Shown: one piece after another, positions 22,016 through 34,056 of the stretch
Layout of the letters: every line of letters starts with the position of its first letter
Numbering within the stretch: position 1 is the stretch's first letter
Assembly: GCA_930367215.1 (NCBI GenBank)
Contig: OV884056.1
Span: forward strand, 124,990,053 to 125,054,052
Reading direction: 5' to 3'
Source: Pollenia angustigena
Taxonomy: Eukaryota; Arthropoda; Insecta; Diptera; Polleniidae
DNA length: 64,000 nt
Program-made: the position numbers and the translations under genes
Notes under the pieces: model-generated
What the model was told of the DNA's origin: nothing
Database searches by the model: none
Seen by the model: only the letters and a program-made list of their open reading frames with translations

Positions 22016-22127
22016 GCTGTCAATAAAAGCATAATAATTTTACTTATATAAAGTATAATAAAAAGCATTTAGAAATTTGGCGTAAAATATCTTCTTCTAT
22101 ATATTATATTATTTGTTTGTATGTATA

Positions 22128-22745
22128 AAAGAGTTGCGTGAGTGACTGACTGACTCATTCATCATCGCCCAGCCAAAACCGCTGACCCTAGAAACCTAAA
22201 ATTTGGACTAGCGATTTTTCACTCCCCAAATCGAACCACTAAGACGGGATTTTTCGAAATTCGAATGTTAAGGGGGTAAAACAGGGTAAATTCGATAACC
22301 TTATTTTTCCAAAACTAAAACAGATACAAAAAAACTGTAATACTTATCGTTGTTATTTAGAAAAATAAGCAGAAAGGTGTCTGGTACTTTTTTGAAATTC
22401 GGCCCTATTAGGGAGTAAATGGGTTAAACCTGAATTTTAGTACTTTTTTGACAACCCATCTATCTTTTTAACGAATGAACATAGAAACAAAGTTTTTACC
22501 ACATTCGAAACTTATCAAAAAAATACGAATACGATTTGGTACTTTTTTGAAATTCGAACATTTAAGGGGTAAAAATCGTAACAATTTTTGGTACTTTTTT
22601 TTACAAAACATTTTTCTCCATTCATTGACATATTCGTACTAAATTATGGACTCCTACTACAATACTGAAATTTTTGATACATTATTGGGGGAAAAAATAG
22701 TACAAAAAAAAAAAAAAAAAAATACGGGAAATTTTATATTTTTCT
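22128..22745 (+). repeat. Head block of the 116-bp repeat array
   Basis: It begins AGAGTTGCGTGAGTGACTGA and continues through CATCATCGCCCAGCCAAAAC and CACTAAGACGGGATTTTTCG. It ends at a TACGGGAAATTTTATATTTT region. A second, shorter copy occurs at 25668-25985, and the distal part returns inverted at 27626-27985. It seems to be the non-tandem end of each array-bearing element. Confidence 0.7.
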
Positions 22746-23977
22746 TTAGCTTTTTGGTTCAACAACTGGAATTTTTTAATTATCGTTAATATTGGACCTA
22801 GAAACAGAAAATTGAAGATGCAATGTCCTGAGCGGATAAGAATCTCTAAGGGGGAAGTTATTGGTACTTTTTATTCATTAACTGGAAATTTTTTAACATA
22901 AAATTTAACCTACAAGGTCCTGAGTCAATATAAGAATCTCTAAGAGCGCTTATTGGTACCTTTTTAGTTCTTAAACTGGTACTTTTTGAATATCCGTTAT
23001 TATTGGACTTAGAAACATAAAATTCAAAATGCAATGCCCTGAGTGGATAAGAATCTCTAAGAGGGAAGTTATTGGTACTTTTTTGTTTGTAGACTGGCAC
23101 TTTTTGAACTTCCGTTAGTATTGGACCGTTAGTAATGTCCTGGGTGGATGAGAATCTATAAATGTGAACTTTTTGGTACTTTTTTATTCTTAGACTGGTA
23201 CTTTTTGAATTTCCTTTGGTATTGGACCTAGAAACATAAAATTCACGATGCAATGTCCTGTGTGAATTAGAATCTATAAGAGGGAAGTTTTTGGTACTTT
23301 TTGTTTATTAACTGATTCTTTAATTAGTTTTCATTAATATTGGTCTTATGAACGTAAAATTTAACCTTCAAGGTCCTGAGTGAATAAGAATCTGTAAAAG
23401 CGCTTTTTTGTAATTCTTTGTTTTTAAACTGGTGCTTTTGAAATTTCCGTTATTATTGGAATTAGAAATATAAAATTAAACATGCAAGTACCTAAGCGAA
23501 TGAGAATTTCTAAAAGCACTTATTGGTACTTTTTAGTTCTTAAACTGGTACTGTTTAAGTTTCCGTTATTATTCGAACTGGAAACATAAAATACAAACGC
23601 AATGCAAAGAGTGGATAGGAATCAATAAGAGGGAAGTTTTTGGTACTTTTTTGTTCTTTAGCTGGTACTTTTTATACTTTCCGTTAGTGTTGGAACTAGA
23701 AGCATTAAATTAAATATGCAAGTTCCTGAGTAAATGAGAATCTGTTAGAGGTCTTTTTGGTACTTTTTTGTTCATTTACTGGTACTTTTTTGATTTTCGT
23801 TAGTATTGGGCCTAGAGACATCAAATTAAACATGCAAGGTCTTGAGTGCATGACAATCTGTTAGAGGGATCTTTTGGTACTTTTTCGTTTTTTTAACTGG
23901 TACTTTTTTTAAATTTTCGCTAATATTGGTCTTATGAACATAAAATTAAACCTGCAAGGTCCTGAGCGAAAGATAAT

Positions 23978-24646
23978 CACCCCTATCGTGAATAACAAGT
24001 GGAATTTTTGTTCCCATGAAATTTTCATTCCCCTCGAAGGGAAAAAAGCAATCGTGAATCTCATGTGAAAAATTTTTCAGTTCCAGTGAATGTAAAAAAA
24101 AGAAGAAAGTTTAAAAAAATTAAAAATCAATGAATTTTTTGTTCAAAAATATTCAAGTATATATTTTAAAGAAAAGTTAAAATAATAAAGCAAAATATTT
24201 AGTATTGGAGGGATAGTTTGATTACAACGTTAGTTTTTTTGCACTTTTTAAATTTAAAGTAGTAAAATATTTTCCAAAATTCTGCCACCAAGTCAATCGA
24301 AAGTTTCACAAATCCGCAGGCAATCTACCTGTTGCTTTGCATTTTGTTGAGCAATTTATCAGTTTGTGCCTTTTTAACTTTATTAACCCTTAATATTCGA
24401 TATATAGGAGGTGCTTCTTACATACATGTTCTGTTCCCTAGCAAAAATAAAGTGAGAAAATCTAAGGGAAATGTGAACAAATTACGAGGGAAAAATGTTT
24501 TCACGATAAGGGGAATTTTTTCACGTGAACATTTTTTCACGTTATTATTCTCCTTTGAATTACATTTTTTCATGGGAGTTGTTCATGATCGCAAATATGT
24601 GAAAAGGGGAAAAATTACGAGGGAAAAGTTTTTCACGATAGGGGTG
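23978..24646. mobile_element. MITE with CACCCCTATCGYGAA ends, copy 1
   Basis: The ends are CACCCCTATCGTGAA and its inverse TTCACGATAGGGGTG. AAT flanks both sides (23975-23977, 24647-24649), and neighbouring array units show the matching uninterrupted GAATCTC. The interior contains TTTTTCACG-type phrases repeated near both ends. A related copy lies at 51856-52378. No transposase is present. Confidence 0.8.
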
Positions 24647-24765
24647 AATCTCTAAAAGCGCTTATTGGTACTTTTTTGTTCTTTAACTTTTTGAATTATC
24701 GTTAATATTGAACCTAGAATCATAAAATTCGCCATGCAATGTCCTGAGTGGAAGAGGAAGTTTTT

Positions 24766-24866
24766 GGTACTTTTTTGTTTATTAACTGGTACTTTTTTGT
24801 TTATTAACTGGTACTTTTTTGTTTATTAACTGGTACTTTTTTGTTTATTAACTGGTACTTTTTTGA
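24766..24866 (+). repeat. 22-bp sub-repeat expansion inside one array unit
   Basis: GGTACTTTTTTGTTTATTAA plus CT (22 bp) is repeated four times without change and partly a fifth. Other units carry only one copy of this phrase, so it is a local slippage product. Confidence 0.9.
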
Positions 24867-24887
24867 TTTTCGTTAACATTGGTCTTA

Positions 24888-25070
24888 CATGCTGTCTACA
24901 ACTGACATGAAATGCTTAACTTTAACAATAATATGAAGTAAGTGTTAAGTATAGACTTATCATGTTAGAAGCTTTCTCATGTTATAGCACGGTTGTTAAT
25001 GAAAATGTTTTAACAACGCTTTTATAACATCAAGTTATAACTGCAAATCGTGTCAGTTGTAGACGGCCAG
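24888..25070. mobile_element. 183-bp MITE in the array, TTA target duplication
   Basis: Imperfect inverted ends share GTCTACAACTGACA. TTA flanks both sides (24885-24887, 25071-25073). The empty site is visible in other units as GGTCTTATGAAC, which equals the joined flanks. A 3-bp TTA duplication fits PIF/Harbinger. Confidence 0.8.
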
Positions 25071-25667
25071 TTATGAACGTAAAATTTTACCTTCAAAGGC
25101 CTCAGTGCATAAGAATCTGTAAAAGCGCTTTTTGGTTCTTCTTTGTTCATTAACTGGTACTTTTTGAATTTCCGTTAGTGTTGGACCTAGAAACATGAAA
25201 TTAAACATGCAAGGTCCTGAGTGAATGAGAATCTGTTGGAGAGTTTTTGGTACTATTTTGTCTGGAGTGAATGATAATCTGTTAGAGGGATCTTTTTGGT
25301 AATTTTTCGGTTTTTAACTGGTACTTTTTTTAAATTTTCGCTTAAATTGGTCTTATGAACATAAAATGAAACCTGCAAGGTCCTAAGGGAATAAAAATCT
25401 GTAAGAGGGTTTTTAGTACTATTTTGCTCTTTAACTGGTACTTTTTGAATTTCCGGTAGTATTGGACCTAGAAAGATAAAATTAAACATGCAAGGTCCTG
25501 AGTGAATGCGAATCTGTTGGAGGGTTTTTGGTACCATGTTTTTCTTTAACCGGTACCTTTTCAATTTCCGTAAAAAAATCTGTAAGAGGTATTTTTCGGT
25601 AAATTTTCATTCTCTGACTGGTACTTTTTTTCAATAAACTGGTACTTTTTTAATAAAAAAAGAGTTG

Positions 25668-25985
25668 CGTGAGTGCCTGACTCATTCATCATCGCCTAGC
25701 CCAAACCGCTGACCCTAAAAACTTGAAATTTGGACTAGCGATTGGTCACTCCCCAAATCAAACCACTAAGACGGGATTTTTCGAAATTCGAAAACTTGAA
25801 AATTCGGTAACCTTATATATCCAAAACTAAAAGAGATGTAAAATAAATGTTATACTTATTATTGTTCTTTAGAAAAATAACAATACTGAAATTTTTTATA
25901 CTTAAGTGGAGGGAACATATAGTACGCAAAAAAGGAAATACGGGAAATTTTATATTTTTTTTTAGCTTTTTGGTTCTACTAAAGT
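25668..25985 (+). repeat. Second copy of the head block
   Basis: It repeats AGAGTTGCGTGAGTGCCTGA, TTTGGACTAGCGATT and ACTAAGACGGGATTTTTCG from 22128-22745 in the same orientation, but with a deletion of the middle part. It lies at the inner end of the left array. Confidence 0.8.
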
Positions 25986-26303
25986 AGCAGGTTAAATGCT
26001 AAAATTTTAACAAGTTTAAACCTAGAACAATAGACTTTGACATAAGATATGTCCACGAAGAAAAAGGAGACGCTTACGAAGTAGCGGGTATATGTTAGAA
26101 CATATATTTATATTTAGCTGTTATAACGAACCAAAAAAAAAATTTAATATTGTTACTATAATAAACAATTCAAGCATATAGCCGGCTAAACTAACAAAAA
26201 ACATTGTCCAAATATTTTACGTATTTTTATCACCATCTAGTGGCATATCATCCAAAATGTCCACTAATTGCGCATCATTTATCATACTATCATCGATTTC
26301 TTC
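25986..26303. other. Spacer between opposed arrays, left part
   Basis: About 320 bp of AT-rich sequence with no domain-bearing frame. CATCATCGATTTCTTCATCA precedes the MITE that follows and may derive from an acidic coding repeat, but I cannot identify it. Confidence 0.4.
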
Positions 26304-26311
26304 ATCATATT

Positions 26312-26517
26312 CAAGGCGAATTCAACTACAGGTGGTGTCGGAACTACAACAATGCAAAAACAACAGAAACAACATTCGGTTTTTTGCATTGCATTGTTAG
26401 TGTCATTAACTCGAAAAGTCAACCATTATTAGCAAAACACTAACAAATCAAAACAAATAAGCCCGAACTGTCAAAATCAGATGCCGTTTCGACACCACCT
26501 GTAGTTAATTCGCCTTG
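26312..26517. mobile_element. P-element-like MITE (206 bp), 8-bp TSD
   Basis: The ends read CAAGGCGAATTCAACTACAG on the left and, inverted, CAAGGCGAATTAACTACAGG on the right, both continuing to AGGTGGTGTCG. An exact 8-bp duplication ATCATATT lies at 26304-26311 and 26518-26525. An 8-bp duplication and a CA...AGGTGG...CG terminus of about 30 bp are the pattern of P-superfamily transposons. The interior is non-coding. Confidence 0.75.
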
Positions 26518-26525
26518 ATCATATT

Positions 26526-26905
26526 CTTCTTCATCAGCATCTTCGTGCTCGTGTAAACGTAATTAATTTGTAATATGGTTTGCAAGGTATGAGTCTGAGA
26601 AAATTATGACTTTTTTGCATAAATGACACCGAGGCCCCAAATCTTTGGGGGCCCATGAAAAAAGTGGATGACTTTGGGAAAAACTGGGAGACACGGGCTT
26701 TTTTTTCTTTTATCACGTAGCGGTGTCCGTATTTGTTTATTTTTTTCGTGTTGCACTGTATTTATTTTGAAAATGCATAATTTTAATGCATAATGATTTA
26801 TCCCCTAACCATTCGAATTTCCAAAAATTCTATCTTATGGGACGGATTAGGCGAGAGGCCAAACGTTTAGGCTGTGCGATGAAAGGTAAATAGAAACAAG
26901 TTTAA
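26526..26905. other. Spacer between opposed arrays, right part
   Basis: Unassigned. It contains a GC-richer phrase (GGGGGCCCATGAAAAAAGTG near 26648) and no recognisable domain. Short frames on the minus strand show no family match. Confidence 0.4.
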
Positions 26906-29900
26906 TTAAAAAGTACCAGTTAGAGAACGAAAAAGTAACAAAATATCGCTCTTAGAGAATCTCATTCACTCAGGACCTTGCATGTCTAATTTTATATTTC
27001 TAGGACCAATTGAAAAAGTACCAGTTGAAAAACCAAAAACTTCAACCGCTAAGGACATTGCATGTTTAATTTGATGTTTCTAGTTCCAATACTAACGAAA
27101 ATTAATTAAAGTACCAGATAAAGAACGAACAAGTACCAAAAATATCCACCTTACAGAATCTCATCCATTCAGGACTTTGCATGTTTTATTTAATGCTTCT
27201 AGGTCCAATAATAACGGAAATTCAAAAAGTACCAGTTAATGAACAAAAAAGTACCAAAAAGTTTAATTAAAAAACATAAGTTTATAGCTCCAATACTAAC
27301 GGAATGTCAACAAGTACCAGTTAAAAAACAAAAAAGTACCAAAAACTTCCGTCTTATAGATTCTTATCCACTCAGGGCACTGCTTCTTGCATTTTATGTT
27401 TCTAAGTCCAATAATTACGGATAATCAAAAAGAACCAGTTTAAGAACTTAAAAGTAAAAATAAGCGCTTTTAGAGATTATTATTCACTCAGGACCTTGCA
27501 GGTTTAATTTTATGTTCATAAGAGCAATATAAGCGAAAATTTAAAAAAGTACCAGCTAAAAAACGAAAAAGTACACAAAAGATTCCTCTAATAGATTCTT
27601 ATCCACTCAGGACATTGCATCTTGAATTGTAGAACCAAAAAGCTAAAGAAATATATCAAATTTCCCGTATTTCCTTTTTTGGTACTATTTTTCCCCCAAT
27701 TTAATTATCAAAAATTTCAGTATTGTAGTGGGAGCCCATAATTTAGTACGAATATGTCAATGAATAAAGAAAAAGGTTTTGTAAAAAAAGTACCAAAAAT
27801 AGTAACGATTTTCTCCCTTTGAATGTTCGAATTTCAAAAAAGTACCAAAATGATATGATGGGGTGTCAAAAAAGAACCAAAATACAGGTTTTACCCGTTT
27901 ACTCCCTAAAATGGTCGAATTTCGTAAAAGTACCTGACACCTAGTTGCTTTTTTATTTATTGCACAAAAATAAATATTAAATTAAAAAAAGTGCCAGTTT
28001 ATTTAAAAGAGTACCAGTTAGAGAACGAAAAAGTATCAAAAAATCCCTCTTATAGATTCTCATTCCCTTAGGAACTTGTATGTTTAATTTTATGTTTCTA
28101 GATTCAATAAATACGGAAATTGAAAAGGTATCAGTTAAAGAACAAACAAAAGTACCAAAAAGCCCTTTTACAGATTCTCATTCACTCAGGACCTTGCTTG
28201 TTTAATTTTATGTTTCTAGGTCAAATACCAACGGATATTCAGAAAGTACTAACCAAAGAACAAAAAAGTACCAAAAACTTCCCTCTTATAGATTCTTATT
28301 CACTCAAACCATTGCAATTTGAATGTTTCTAAGTGCAATAATAATGGATATTCAAAAAGTACCAGTTTAAGAACTAAAATGTACCAATAAGCGCTTTTAG
28401 AGATTCTCATTCACTCAGAACCATGAAGGCTTAATTTTATGTTCATAAGAGCAATATAAGCGAAAATTTAAAAAAGTACCAGCTAAAAAAAGTACACAAA
28501 AGATTCCTCTAATAGGTTCTCATTCGCTTAGGACCTTGCTTGTTTAATTTCATGTTTCTGGGTCCAATACCAACAGACATTCAAAAAGTACCAGTAAATG
28601 AGCAAAAAAGTAGCAAAACGTTCCCTCTTATAGATTTTCATCCACTCAGGACACTGCATGTTTAATTTTATGTTTATAGGTCCAATACTAACGGAAATTC
28701 AAAAATTACCAGTTAAAGAACAAAAAAAAAGTACCAATAACTTCCCTCTTAGAGATTCTTATCGACTCAGGGCATTGCATCTCGAATTTTATGTTTCTAA
28801 GTCCAATAATAACGGATATTCAAAAAGTACCAGCTAAAGAACAAAAAAGTACCAATAAGCGCTTTTAGAGATTATCATTCACTCAGAACCTTGTAGGTTT
28901 AATTTTATGTTCAAAAGACCAATTTGAGCGAAAATTTAAAAAAAGTACCAGTTAAAAAACGAAAAAGTACCAAAACGATCCCTCTAACGGATTATTATTT
29001 ACTCAAGACCTTGCATGTTGAATTTTATGATTCTAGGTTCAATATTAATGGAAATTCAAAAAGTACCAGTTAAAGAAAAAAAGTACCAAAAAGCCCTCTT
29101 ACAGATTCCCATTCACTCAGGACCTTGCATGTTTAATTTTATGTTTCAGGTCCAATACTAACGGAAATTAAAAAAGTACCAATAAGATCCTTCTTACAGA
29201 TTCTCATTTACACAGGATCATGCATGTTTAATTTTATGTTTCTAGGTCCAATACTGACGGAAGTTCAAAAAGTAACAGTTAATGAACAAAAAGTACCTAA
29301 AAGCCCTCTTACAGATTCTTACTCAGGACCTTGCATGTTTAATTTAATCTTTCTAGGTCCAATACCAACAGATATTCAAAAAGTACCCAAAAGTTCCCTC
29401 ATATAGATTCTCATCCACTCAGGACATTGCATGTTGCATTTTATGTTTCTAGTTTCAATACTAATGGAAATTAAAAAAAAAACCAGTTAAAGAACAAAAA
29501 GTACCAAAAAGCCCTCTCACAGATTCTCATTCACTCAGGACCTTGCATGTTTAATTTTATGTTTATAGGTCCAATACCAACGGAAATTAAAAAAGTATCA
29601 GTTAATGAACAAAAAAATACCAAAAACTTCCCTCTTATAGATTCCTATCCACTCAGGACATTGCACCTTGAATTTTATGTTTCTAGGTCCAATACTAACG
29701 GAAGTTCAAAAAGTACCAGTTAAAGAACAAAAAAGTACCAAAAAGTTCCCTCAAAGATTCTAATCCACTCTGGATGTTTATATTTCTAGGTCAAATACTA
29801 ACGGAAATTCAAAAAGTACCAGTTAATGAACAAAAAAGTGCCAAAAATCCCTCTTACAGATTCTCATTCGCTCAAGACCTTGCATGTTTAATTTTATATT

Positions 29901-30185
29901 TCTAGGTCCAATACCAACGGCAATTCAAAAAGTACCATACGAAAAATAAAAAATTACCAAAAAGTTCCCTCTTATAGACTCTCATCCACCCAGAACATTG
30001 CATCTTGAATTTTATATTTCTAGGTCCAATACTAACAGCAATTCAAAAAGTACCAGTTAAAGAACAAAAAAGTACCAAACAGTTCCGTCATAGATTCTCT
30101 TCCACTCAGGATATTGCATGTTGAATCTTATGTTTTAAGGTCCAACATAAACGATAATTAAAAAATACCATAGTATTTCCCCTTT
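26906..30185 (-). repeat. Right, inverted array of the ~116-bp repeat
   Basis: Units read as the reverse complement of the left array: AAAAAGTACCAGTTAAAGAAC, then AAGTACCAAAAA, ACTCAGGACCTTGCATGTTT and TAGGTCCAATACTAACGG. Divergence between units is modest. Together with the left array it forms a head-to-head arrangement about 8 kb across with a ~0.9 kb centre. This resembles foldback transposons whose inverted ends are built of tandem repeats. Confidence 0.9.
27626..27985 (-). repeat. Inverted copy of the distal head block, inside the right array
   Basis: It reads inverted relative to about 22360-22750: AGCTAAAGAAATATATCAAA, TTTCCCGTATTTCC, AGTATTGTAGTGGGAGCC and GTACCTGACACCTAG. It splits the right array into two parts, suggesting at least two array elements in tandem on this side. 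Confidence 0.75.
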
Positions 30186-30662
30186 TTGGTACTATTTTTT
30201 TTCCAAATTAAAGTACAAACAAATTTGAGTACTTTTGTTACGTCAATTTATAAAAAAAGTTTGACAGTTCAACAACTTTAAAGTAATTGGTTTGTATGGT
30301 ATGCTAATGTCGTTTTGGTAATACAGTGGTTATGGTAATACAGTGTTGGACCTTAAAATATAAAATTTTTATGGAAAATGTGGCAATATCATACTTGAAT
30401 ATTTTAACTAAAAATGTGAAAATTATACATTTATTGAGTGTCTATTAATAAAAGGATATGTAATTGTAGTAAATAAGCAATAGTCAATTCATAATCAATA
30501 AAAATTTAAAATTTTTTCTTTTTTGGAAAAAATCTCCTGAAATTAGGTCGGCCCCCAAAGCAAGCGTTAGACCTATGATTTATTTGGGACCGGTGCCCAA
30601 AGAATACAAATGACATTAAAAAAAGCCGTATATCGAAAAACAGACCCCAACACATCGCCATG

Positions 30663-30712
<50 letters not shown>

Positions 30713-32521
30713 TATGTATGTACATATGTATGAATGTTACAACTTATTTGGTTTAGTTTTGGTTTTCTGTAGAATGAATAAGGCTTATTTTTTTTTAGAC
30801 TGTTGTATATGTGTATATTCTTTTAAAAAAATAAAAAAATTTGTCTTGAACTCATATAATAAAACGATTGTTTTATTTTAAGAATCCCGGAAATAAGATT
30901 TTTTGTTTCGTTTCCCGGGAATAGAAAAAGTCCGGGAAATTAGAAACCCTAATTAGGACAGTTACAAAAAAAAAAGCTTTTTGAAATTTAAATTTATCAC
31001 GTTCAAATGTAGAATTCATTCCAAAAAAATAAAAATGTTTCATATTACAAAAAAAGACAATTATGAAAAGGAACAATTAGCAGATTTTAAAAAATATTTA
31101 TTTATTTTTTTTTTCTTAGTTTAAATTATTGCATTATTTTATTTTATATAATGAAAAATTACAACACCTACACATCTGCTCAACTAATACTCAAATTTCT
31201 TTGTTTTTCCAAGAATTTTGAAATAAGGACTTTATAAAAAAAATCTTTATGAAATTTAAATTTGTCACGTATGTATAACTTATTCGAAAAATAAAAGGGT
31301 TTTATATTACAAAAAATATACTATCCGACATGGTTGTATCTACACACACCCTACTCTTTACGAACATCTAACAAAGACCCCGCATAGGGTTGGCAGACGG
31401 TCACATTTTCACACACACACAGCCACGACAATCACATTTACACATTCACACACACACAAACATACAATAGAAGTGGAGGTGCTAGCAAATTGCAACCCTA
31501 CAAATCTTAGGACTAGTTCATAAGGGACTAGAACTAGTACAAAAGTAACCCCAACGTAGGTAAAAACATGGTCTATTTAACATTACGATGTCCAATGGCA
31601 GGATCATAGAACCCAGCTTTGGATTAAAAAGGAGTAGTCTCAAAACTATCCCATGGTATACTCAAGTGGACTAGTTTTGAAGTCGTTTAAAAACAAAAAC
31701 AAGTCGTTAAAAAACGAAGACATTTCGTCTCACTACAAACAATTTTTAACAATGATATGGTCCATACTTGTAGTCCAGGTAGTAGTCCATTTAATTAAAA
31801 TTGATCAGGTAGTCTAATATACACATATATACGGCTCAGCCATCTCATAAAACATATAATGTAGTGGTGGGATGATCCTAATAAGAAATTGACTTAAATA
31901 TATAAATGTTATATTAACATTCGCACATATAGCGAAAGATGAATTAATGACCTTAATTAACTCAACTGTAACAAAGCGACCGACCGATCATATATGCCGA
32001 CTCAAACCAACGTAGCGTAGGCATCATCCCACATTCGAAAATTAAAAAGGTTTACTGCCAGTTTAACGATTCATGAACAGGCTGTTAATATTACAAAAAA
32101 AGTTTCATCCCAGGGATGGAAACACGGGTTTATCTTATTCTCATTTTTTACATATAAAAAAATTTTTAACGATGCAAACACAAATTATTTTATTTTTAAA
32201 CTAGTCATTCAGACGGACAGACGGATAAATAAAAATTATTTTTCCTATACAATTATAGTAACTTACTCAAATCCAGGCATGAATCATATCTTATAGGGAG
32301 CCAAATACAGCATATTTATACCAATTCTTATTAGAAATGTATACATACTCCCATCTATGGATGATCCCAAATTTGTATGGAAAAAGTGCTGTAGAAGGTA
32401 CATAAACATACTACTCACAAAAACTCTGTCGGTGTTACAAAAGCAACATATTTTTTGCAGCCATTGACAATGGAGAGAAAAAAATGGACGTTGCTAAGCG
32501 ATTTAAAATTTGTTTATGTTT
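30186..32521. other. AT-rich, gene-free stretch
   Basis: No gene is supported. The stretch includes a truncated head-block echo (TTTCCCCTTTTTGGTACTAT at about 30177), a TA microsatellite (30668-30705), a CA-rich tract (about 31408-31470), and unclassified single-copy-like sequence. Short frames lack domains. Confidence 0.5.
30668..30705. repeat. (TA)n microsatellite
   Basis: About eighteen TA dinucleotides in an unbroken run, flanked by ATACAT phrases. Confidence 0.95.
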
Positions 32522-33578
32522 TTATACCCTTCACCGAAGGTACAATATTGATCTAAGACCCTATAAAGTATATATATTCTGGGTCCTTATGAGAATCGAA
32601 GTTGATTTAACCATGTCCGTCTGTCCGTTGAAATGGATTTTCCGAAGACCCCATATATGATGGGGGCCAGGTTATTATACATTTATGTCACATATGGTCC
32701 GGAATTGTTTGCTATTAAAATTCAGCAAGATCGGTCCACAAATGGCTGAGATATGAGCAAAAAACCACGACTACCTCTAATTTTTCCCAAAAATCCCTTG
32801 TGGTTGTTGTATTTTTATTACTTTTTGCTGTACATCTGAGGAACGGCAAAAGCCAAAGTTTCCAAATTAGGTACACACATTTAGGTTGCCAATACACACC
32901 ATCCTACAAAATGTGGGCGGGATTGGAGAAGTGGGCGTGTAGCCTCCCGTACAAAAAAAATTAAAAATTGTATAAAAACCTAAATTTTAGGGCTGCCATA
33001 TATCCTATGGATATGACTTATATACCAAAATATCGGAAATTTTTAGAACAACATATTTTATAAAAAACTCGGGAAAATAGGTTCAGATACAAAAAAGTTA
33101 TGACCAAAATTAAAAAAATGCCTGAGTTATAACCGAAATACTGAATTCCCAAAAATTACTCTTCTTATACCCTTCACCGAAGGTAAAAAGGGTATATATA
33201 ACTTTGTCATTCTATTTGTAATTTCTACAATATTGATCCTACACCCTATAGAGTATATATATTCTGGGTCCTTATGAAAAGCGAAGTTCAAAACCGGTTG
33301 TCTCTTATTCGGGCCATATTTCATTTTAATGATATTCAAACCACGTTCGTTTATAATTCAGTCGTTTAGGGGGTTGAGTTTAGAAACTGTTAGTCCTCTG
33401 GTTCAAATCTTGGTTTTTCAAAGAGAATTTTTTTTTAATTTGTATGTTCTAAAAACGATTTTAAAAAAATATTTACCAGTTTTATTTAATTTTTGTCTAG
33501 TTGCTCTGTATTCTGCTCGCACAATGGTGAAGGGTATATAAGATTCGGCACAGCCGAATATAGCACTCTTACTTGTTT
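32522..33578. mobile_element. DINE-1/helentron-like repeats (two heads, one hairpin end)
   Basis: The head phrase TATACCCTTCACCGAAGGT occurs at 32523 and again at 33168, each followed by AGTATATATATTCTGGGTCC and, in the first, CATGTCCGTCTGTCCGTTG. The end near 33532-33576 reads GAAGGGTATATAAGATTCGG and holds the hairpin ATTCGGC/GCCGAAT followed by AGCACTCTTACTTG. This is the inverse of the start of 17724-18800. A conserved CATGTCCGTCTGTCCG block and a hairpin near one end fit fly DINE-1-type repeats. The second head may be a nested or tandem copy. Confidence 0.65.
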
Positions 33579-33597
33579 TATATCGTTTAAGTAAATA

Positions 33598-33885
33598 AAT
33601 TGTAAAACCCCGTTAATTCGTATTTATTTTATTTTAACCCCGTTAAATCGAAACCACCGTAAATCGAAAACCCCTATCATTAGTAAGAAATGGCCGGTCC
33701 CTTGCGATTAAAAATATATAAAAACGATTCATGTTACAAACTAATCTTAAGAAAATAATCGCACACAAGCAAAAGCAAAAACCCACGCAAAAAATTAGCG
33801 GTAAACAAAAAATCATTCTTTCCATGTTTTTGTTGTTTTCATTACGAATTATAAGTGATAGTTTGCAAACAATTACGAGTTATAA
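33598..33885. repeat. pogo-like DNA element fragment
   Basis: It starts AAACCCCGTTAATTCGTATT, similar to the inverted ends of pogo/Tigger-type elements. The tract ATCTTAAGAAAATAATCGC through AAGCAAAAACCCACGC is the inverse of about 55990-56072, placing both in one family. No transposase is seen. Confidence 0.45.
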
Positions 33886-34056
33886 AGGTTAGGTTAAGAA
33901 GGGTTGTGTGCCCACGGGCACACCTCCACTCTGAGACCAATACGGTCCATTGTGAATCCCTTCAATGAAATATAAGATAAGATAAGAGGAAGTGAAAAGT
34001 AGAGAAAAGGAAGTATGAGATAGACGGAAAATTAGAAAGTAGGACCAATACCCCCC

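Larger units (their letters stand above)
22746..25655 (+). repeat. Left array of a ~116-bp tandem repeat
   Basis: Each unit contains GGTACTTTTTTGTT..., an AACTGGTACTTTTTGAATTT phrase, ATTGGACCTAGAAACATAAA, and GTCCTGAGTGAATGAGAATC. Spacing between successive GGTAC starts from 23176 on is 115-119 bp (23293, 23410, 23526, 23641, 23757, 23876). It is interrupted by MITEs at 23978-24646 and 24888-25070. Open frames up to ~130 codons run across units but only repeat the same peptide, so I do not call them genes. Confidence 0.9.

Noticed and set aside
22858..30185. Several open frames of 60-131 codons with recurring peptide phrases such as GPCMFNFMFLGPIL
   Set aside because: They are translations of the ~116-bp repeat, occur in both arrays, break at unit differences, and show no domain. 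Many units are close to a multiple of three, which lets frames run on.
22746..30185. CRISPR-like array
   Set aside because: Repeat units are contiguous with no unique spacers of fixed length, and the genome is clearly eukaryotic.
31400..31480. CA-rich tract as a promoter or Z-DNA element
   Set aside because: It is a short interrupted microsatellite with no associated gene.
31864..32032. GTGGGATGATCC near 31868 and GCATCATCCCAC near 32022 as MITE ends
   Set aside because: Only about 10 bp pair and there is no target duplication.
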